A stretch of DNA of 64,000 nt. Source: Laguncularia racemosa. Its lineage: Eukaryota > Streptophyta > Magnoliopsida > Myrtales > Combretaceae. Below the pieces are notes generated by a model. It did no database searches, had not been told where the DNA came from, and saw nothing but the letters and a program-made list of their open reading frames with translations. Shown here piece after piece: positions 58,039 through 64,000 of this stretch (within the stretch, counting starts at the first letter, position 1; each line of letters opens with the position of its first letter). Where the stretch lies: the NCBI GenBank assembly GCA_037954665.1, contig JBBMOL010000198.1:930001-994000 (forward strand), read 5' to 3'. Made by a program: the position numbers and the translations under genes.

Positions 58039-61000
58039 AACTTCCCCGCACTTAAGTCTTTGCTTGTCCTCAAGCAAAATAAATCATTAATCAAACTTCT
58101 CATTAATCATGATTGTCGTTACTAAATAATACTACTCACACATTAACATTTATGAATTTTTTATCTTTGAAGCTCAATGCAATCCCTCAATCTAATGAGT
58201 GTGCTTCTCACCTTGTCGTGAAAGTATAGTAACAAAGTTACTTTAGTCAAATTTCTAGGATTAATCAGAGTAGACCAATCTTTACCCTTGTCATTTTAAC
58301 AATGGCTTTCATGATCAAAATTAGACACAAGATCAATCAAAGCAAAAGGAAACGTGGTACATTTCAACCACCATTAAAAAGTCTAATATCTTCTCAATTA
58401 TCTCTCTTAGTGAAGCAATCAATAATGAAAATGCATTGCATCTATGTTTCCCCTGGATTCCTCTCCTTTTTGGTTGATCTCTTCAAAGATTTTATTCTTT
58501 GTAATAGTTCACTGGTTTCATCCCTTTTTTTTTTTTTTGGTATCTTGTAACCCATGTAACGAGTTTTCAGCTGATAATCCTAGGCTCGTCACCCAAGTTA
58601 ATGAACGTTATCCCCTCAATTGAGGGCGTTCCTGTGGGCTTAATTGCTCGAGTTACAGGACCCTCTCAACTTTTGCCTTTATGGTATTTCATTTTGTTAC
58701 AGTAATTTCCTCGGTCGGCCGATCCCAGGCCAGACAACCTTAGGTGACCAGGTTTTAAAGGAACCCCATCGAACCTCTATTACCTTAACTTATTATTTTG
58801 ACTAGTTAGTAGCGGAGTCAAACTTCGCTCTTCTGAGGGTCCAAAGCCTGCCCATACTAACCAATCCTTTATTTTTCAAGTATAACATGCTTTCATTAAA
58901 TTATTACTTTAAAGAGATCTTCTAAGCAGGATCACCAAGAGAATCATTTCATTTGCCCTTTCATGAAAGATTAAATGGCTCTCAAGATCTTTGAGTTTCA
59001 CAACAATTTTATCCCATAACTTTGACTAAGTATCAATGTTCCAAAGAAGACAAATGTGGCATGCACAACACTCTTTTAGAGGAATTCATTCACTAAATGC
59101 TAAAATACTATGTAATTTGCAATCATGATTTCAAAATTCGATTATCAAGCAGAAAAAGAAAAAAGAAAAACAAAAATTAGGGGAAATTTTTGAATGACTC
59201 ATACAATTTAGCACAACCCTTATCAAATTTCTTTAGTATCCCCTTCCCCACACTTAAATTGAGACATTATCCCCAATGTCTTTATCATTCAGGAACGTAA
59301 TGAGAAATAAAGAGATAAAAAGAAAAGGAACTGAGACTTCCCGGGATTAAACAGGTGATGGACCAATTGCATAGCTAGTAGAATGTCGATTAGGATGAAC
59401 TAGCGCCATCCCGCTTCCTCTTAGCAGGGGTGGTCTTCTTCTTCTTGGTAAACTTCGGTTTAACTGCACAAGTCTTTTTTTTGACCATCTGAATCAATCA
59501 CAATGGTCTCAAAACACGTTAGGTTCTTTAATTACACAAAGAAAATGATAGGACTTGCATTGGGTTTCCGAAATAAGGAGGAAGCTAGCACAATTGAGAT
59601 ACACAACCAAGGTACACGATCGTGTACCTAGTTGTGTATCTACCCATCTCATAAATGCACAAATTACCATAGGAACAGTCAAAATCAGGTCTTGTGGCTT
59701 TAGTATATTATCAATCTACCTTTCTGAAGGCAAAAAATGTAACTACAACATACCCAAAGCATCCTTAAACGATAAAGTTCGAATCTTGATTCTAAGAAGC
59801 TAGGTGCAATAGTTTAGTGATCATAAAAAAATGGCCTCATAACTTGGTTTCTAAGAAGAAGATTGGGAAAGAAACATAACAACATTGTTCCAGAAACCCA
59901 CAAAATCAAAGTCCCAAATATTCATGTTCAAACCCTAACTGTCGATTCACTTGTTTGGCAGGCACTCATGACATCAATCATACATGCATTCACATGAGTT
60001 CAAAATGTCTACCGATCTATCAACAATTGACTTCCAAACTGCGAAATCACTCATCATACCATCATCATAGATGTAAGCATGTATGGTAGTTGTAAAAGAA
60101 AACCGAACAACAACCGTATTACAACAAGTATTGAAGAAGAAGAAGAGAAAACTTACTTACCTTGAGTCCTTGAAACGGAAGAAATTTATGGTGTGGAAAG
60201 AACAACCATGGTATGGAGGAGTAAAGTGGGAGTGAGTGGGTCAAATATACGAATGGAGAATGGGTCGTGTAAATGGCAGAGTGAAGTGAGGAGTCCTTTT
60301 ATAGTACGAACAGAAAAAATAAATACACGACCAAAGTACGCGGTCATGTACTTTGATCGTGTACTTTGGATTCCTTTCTGTGGGTTAGATACACGACCAG
60401 GTACACGAGCGTGTACCTTGTTCGTGTATTGTGGGAGAGCATTCTGTGAGTCAAATACACGACCAGGTACACGAGCGTGTACCTTGTTCGTGTATATAAA
60501 GGGGGTGTTCTGTGGGTCAGATACACGACCAGGTACATGAGCATGTACCTTGTTTGTGTATCGAATTGTGCCTTCTGTGGGTTAGATACACAACCAGGTA
60601 CACGAGCGTGTACCTTATTCGTATATCTCTGATATGTACATAATGAGCATTTTTTGAAGTGTACGGGAGGTCACACCATGACGTATTCCCCTTTTGTATT
60701 GCAAAGTCAATTTAGACACCCTCTGGCATGTGTGAGAAACCAGATACACCACTAGTGTACCCGGTTGTGCAGATCAAAGTACATACCTGTCATCACTTCA
60801 TCTTGCATTCCCTTGAAAAGGTTTCCCATCCTGAATTTCCCCACACTTAGAGCTTAAAAGAAGCTCTATTAAGGTGACTTTCATGGAATCCAAACTTGGT
60901 TAGCCCCTCTGTAGCTTGCTATCCTACAAAAGTTACTCCAAAACAACGGATGATAATAAAGAAAAAAAAAAGAAAAAAAAAAACTTACCTAAGCAACATG

Positions 61001-61063
61001 GGTTGCCTCCCAAGAAGCGCTGTTGTTTAACATCGTTAGCTCGACATAATGAACCGGTGGAGC
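58039..61063 (-). other. F2 region between pol and 3' LTR
   Basis: Three kb with no long ORF. Athila elements usually carry an env-like ORF here. A small minus-strand frame starting near 59488 encodes a very basic peptide (KFTKKKKTTPAKRKRD), possibly the start of that ORF or a nuclear-localisation-like segment. A tandem palindromic array is at 60325-60640 and a related single site at 59600-59640. Otherwise nothing recognisable. Confidence 0.5.
60325..60640. repeat. Tandem array of ~70-bp units with ACACG/CGTGT palindromes
   Basis: Four imperfect units each contain TACACGACCAGG, TACACGAGCGTGTACC and TTCGTGTAT blocks, separated by a TTCTGTGGGT spacer. The units differ by point changes. Confidence 0.85.
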
Positions 61064-64000
61064 TCAAATGGAGATGAGAATGAGGTTCAGCTCCTCCTTT
61101 TCTTCCAAAACTGTTTTGTCCCCAAAGTAATGCTTAAGCCTTTGGCCATTCACCTTGAAAATGCCTTTCTTGGAGATTTTATAACCCAAAACAATACCTT
61201 CTTTTGCCATAAAATGACACTTCTCCAAATTTAGGACCAAGTTAGTATCTTCACAATGTTGCAACACTAACTTAAGATGGTGTAGACATTCATCAAAAGA
61301 ATTCCCGAAAACAAAAAAATCATCCATGTATACTTCCATCTTGTCTCCTACCATACCCTCAAAAATAGCCATCATGCATCGCTGAAAGGTGGCTGGAGCG
61401 TTGCATAATCTGAAAGGCATGCGTCGATATGCGAGGGTCCCAAAAGGGCATGTGAATGTCGTCTTTTCCTGGTCTTCGGGTGCAATAGGAATTTGAAAAT
61501 ATCCAGACATCCCATCGAGGAAACAGTAATATGCATGACCAGCTAACCTTTCAAGCATTTGGTCCACAAATGGAAGAGGAAAATGATCCTTTCAAGTTAC
61601 ATCATTTAGCTTGCAGTAATCTATACAAACTCTCCATCCAGTGATAGTTCTCATCGGGATGAGTTCATTTTTTTCATTCGGTACCACTATCATACCACCT
61701 TTCTTCGGAACTAATTGAATGGGGCTCACCCATGAGCTATCAGAAATTAGGTAGATCATTCCTGCATCAAGCAATTTGATGACTTCCTTTTTTACAACAT
61801 CTCTCATATTTGGATTAAGTCGGCACTGCGGTTGTACCACTGGCTTGACACAATCTTCCATTAGAATTTTGTGTGTACAAAACGATGGGCTAATCCCCTT
61901 TATATATGCAATTTTCCATGTAATTGCTTTCTTGTGTTGCCCCAGGACATGCAATAACCTTTCCTGCTGATCTCAATCCAGATTTGATGTAATTATGACT
62001 GGAAGTTTAGAATCTTCTTCCAAAAATGCATATTGAAGGTAGTCTGGCAGTTGTTTCAATTCTAGCTCAGGTGGTTCCTCAATTAAAGGTTTCGATCTCT
62101 GAAGGGTGGATCTATTCATACCTTCAAAGCTTCTTTCTTCTCTCAACTCGGGATTATTATTAAGCTGATTGACAACTGCTCTAATAGCCATATTTTCAGG
62201 TTGCTCTTTCTCCCCATTCATCAAACACAATTCCAATGCATCACCAATCAATAGGTCTTGCAATGAATCCGAAACTGCAAAGTCAAGGTAGTCGATTGCA
62301 TAGCATGTATCATTATGGTGCAGGCTTTGTCTAAGGACGTCAGGCATTTTCACTATAACCTCTTCATTTCCCATTCTCAACACTAACTTCCCATCCCCAA
62401 CATCAATTATGGCTCTAGCAGTAGCAAAAAATGGCCTCCCCAATATAAGAGGGACCTCCACATCTGCTTCCATGTCAAGGATGACGAAATCCGCCAGGAA
62501 GATGAAGTCCTATACCTTCACTAATACATCTTCAACTACTCCTCTTGGGAATTTGATTGATCGATCGGCTAACTGAAGACTCATTTTGGTCGGTTTCGGC
62601 TCTCCAATACCCAATTTCTAGAACATCTTGTATGGCATCAAATTAATGCTGGCTCCCAAATAAGCCAATGTTCGTTCTTTAGATAAATTCCCCATCAGGC
62701 AAGGGATGGTAAAGCTCCCAGGATCTTTTAACTTCTTTAGGAGTTTGTTCTGAATTATCGTAGAGCATTCTCCTCCTAAAGTTACAGTGGAGAACTCTTC
62801 AAGCTTCCTTTTGTTCGATAGCAACTCTTTCAAAAATTTTGCATATCGTGGCATTTTTGATAATGCCTCAACTAGTGGAAGGTTGATATGCAATTGCTTG
62901 AATATCTCTAAAAATCTGCCATAGTGCTCATATGTTCTGTCCTTTTTTAGTCGTGCTGGATAAGGAACATTGGGCTTGTATTCTGGAATTAATGGAGGTG
63001 ATGATTTCTCTTTAGGCGATTTTTCTGAATGCTTTCCCCCTTCTTTGAGAACTAGTTGTTCTTTTGCTGGTTTAGTCACCCGACTCTCTTCTTCTTGAAC
63101 CTTTGGTTGTAGTTCCTTACCACTTCGTAATGAGACAACTTTAACATGTTCTCTAGGGTTGGTTTCCGTGTTTCCCGGTAGTGAACCTTGAGATCTCTCT
63201 GACAGAAGCTTAGCTATTTGACCGACCTGGTTTTTAAGATTGTGTATTGATGCCTCATGATTCCTCAGAGCCGAGTCTTGATTTTTCATAATGAAATCTA
63301 AGGACTTATGTCTGTCTTCTGAATCCTTGACGAATTTTGTGAGGAGATCTTCAAGTGGCAGTTTGGAACTTTGGACCAGTGGCCTCTGATAACTTAGTGG
63401 AGGATTCGGATTGCCCTTCTGAATATTACTGTTGTTAGTCCAAGAAATATTTGGGTGATTTCTCCATCCTAGGTTATAAGTATTATTGTATGGATTGTTC
63501 TGGGGCCGAATTGGGTTTCCCAAATAATCCACTTGCTCTGTTTGCCCTTCCTCACCACCTGAGGGTTCCACAATAGCCAGCTGATGTTGTGAGACAGCCA
63601 ACCCGTCGATCTTTCTAGATAAAGTCTCAACTTTGGACATGATAGAAGTAGCCACATCCACTTCAAGAATGCCTGCCACCTTCTTTTCTCTGCCCCTACC
63701 ATGTGACCATTCATAATTATTCGCGGCCATGTCTTCAAAAAGAGTCAAACTTTCTTCAGGAGTTTTATGGTTCAAGGTGCCACCAGCTACGACATCTACT
63801 GTTTGTCTCGTTTGATAGTTCAACCCATTATAAAATATCTGAACTTAAAGCCACTCTAGGATCCCATGGTGTGGGCATTTCCGCATTGAGTCCTTGAATC
63901 TCTCCCAGGTTTCATACAACGTCTCCATATCATACTGATGATAAGATTGAATCTCAGCTCGAAGTTTAGCGGTCTTTGAAGGAGGGAAGAATTTGTCCAT
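61064..64000 (-). pseudogene. F2 gag-protease-RT with in-frame fusion to integrase C-terminus
   Basis: One frame runs from the window edge to 61064 with only point stops (near 63846, 62615, 62475, 61970 and 61590). Gag has the Athila-type NYQTRQTVD and an NPYNNTYNLGWRNHPN segment. The protease region reads AYLGASINLMPY, where the catalytic Asp is Tyr. PLILGRPFFATARAIIDV follows. RT (61954-61170) keeps WRVCIDYCKLN, DGMSGYFQI and YMDDFFVF. After KISKKGI the frame jumps near 61160 to FKVNGQRLKHYFG, the usual end of Athila integrase. RNase H and integrase are deleted. Confidence 0.85.

Overview
This window looks like plant nuclear heterochromatin, probably from a eudicot, made almost entirely of retrotransposons. 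I find no host gene, tRNA, rRNA or snRNA gene. The evidence is AT-rich sequence, angiosperm-type Ty3/Gypsy and Ty1/Copia polyproteins, primer-binding sites matching initiator tRNA-Met (TGGTATCAGAGC), and long LTRs with 5-bp target-site duplications (TSDs). Species cannot be named from this sequence. Family letters are my own. A is a CRM/Reina-like chromovirus. B is a Tekay/Del-like chromovirus. C, D and E are three related small Gypsy-type families with no reverse transcriptase. F is Athila-like. G and H are LTR-only remnants. 'Cop' is a Sirevirus-like Copia family.

Layout, in nesting order. A decayed Copia element (gag from 17079, later pieces to 23647) hosts an E element (14039-17078; its 5' end is outside the window), a Copia-type LTR (17384-18384), a solo C2 LTR (19083-21560) with an opposite-strand C LTR inside it (19860-21088), and a solo E LTR (21660-22652). 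The E element hosts D', a minus-strand gag-protease element running from beyond base 1 to 14038. D' in turn hosts A1 (1-2125), an F1 LTR (2590-9386, itself holding A2 and A3) and a solo D LTR (9402-10587). A MITE (23648-24341) and a 3.7-kb LTR (24340-28071) follow. Then come a second Copia copy (28077-32135), an H LTR fragment, and element B (32688 to about 51773). B hosts a complete C element (36639-40667, TSD cttat) and the near-complete element A0 (43883-50833, TSD gtaag/gtgag). From 51774 there is a C3 LTR start hosting A4 (52020-56602), which hosts the C4 solo LTR (52866-53886, TSD cccct). Last is F2 (56603 to beyond 64000).

Only A0 encodes a near-complete gag-protease-RT-RNase H-integrase set, broken by point stops and one frameshift. 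A1 has an open gag cut by the window edge. A2 and A4 are two copies of one deletion derivative. C, D' and E keep protease (D' and E also gag) but have no RT or integrase, and would need proteins from another element. F2 has its RT fused in frame to the last residues of the integrase.

The most unusual observations are these. (1) LTRs in at least three related families, and separately in family A, have grown past their primer-binding site, so a PBS lies inside the LTR; flanking TSDs support this. (2) The polyprotein C-terminus runs into the U3 of the 3' LTR in both A and C. (3) C/D/E LTRs share a palindromic TATA box and an upstream palindrome. (4) Families A, B and F all carry arrays of an ACACG-CGTGT palindrome.
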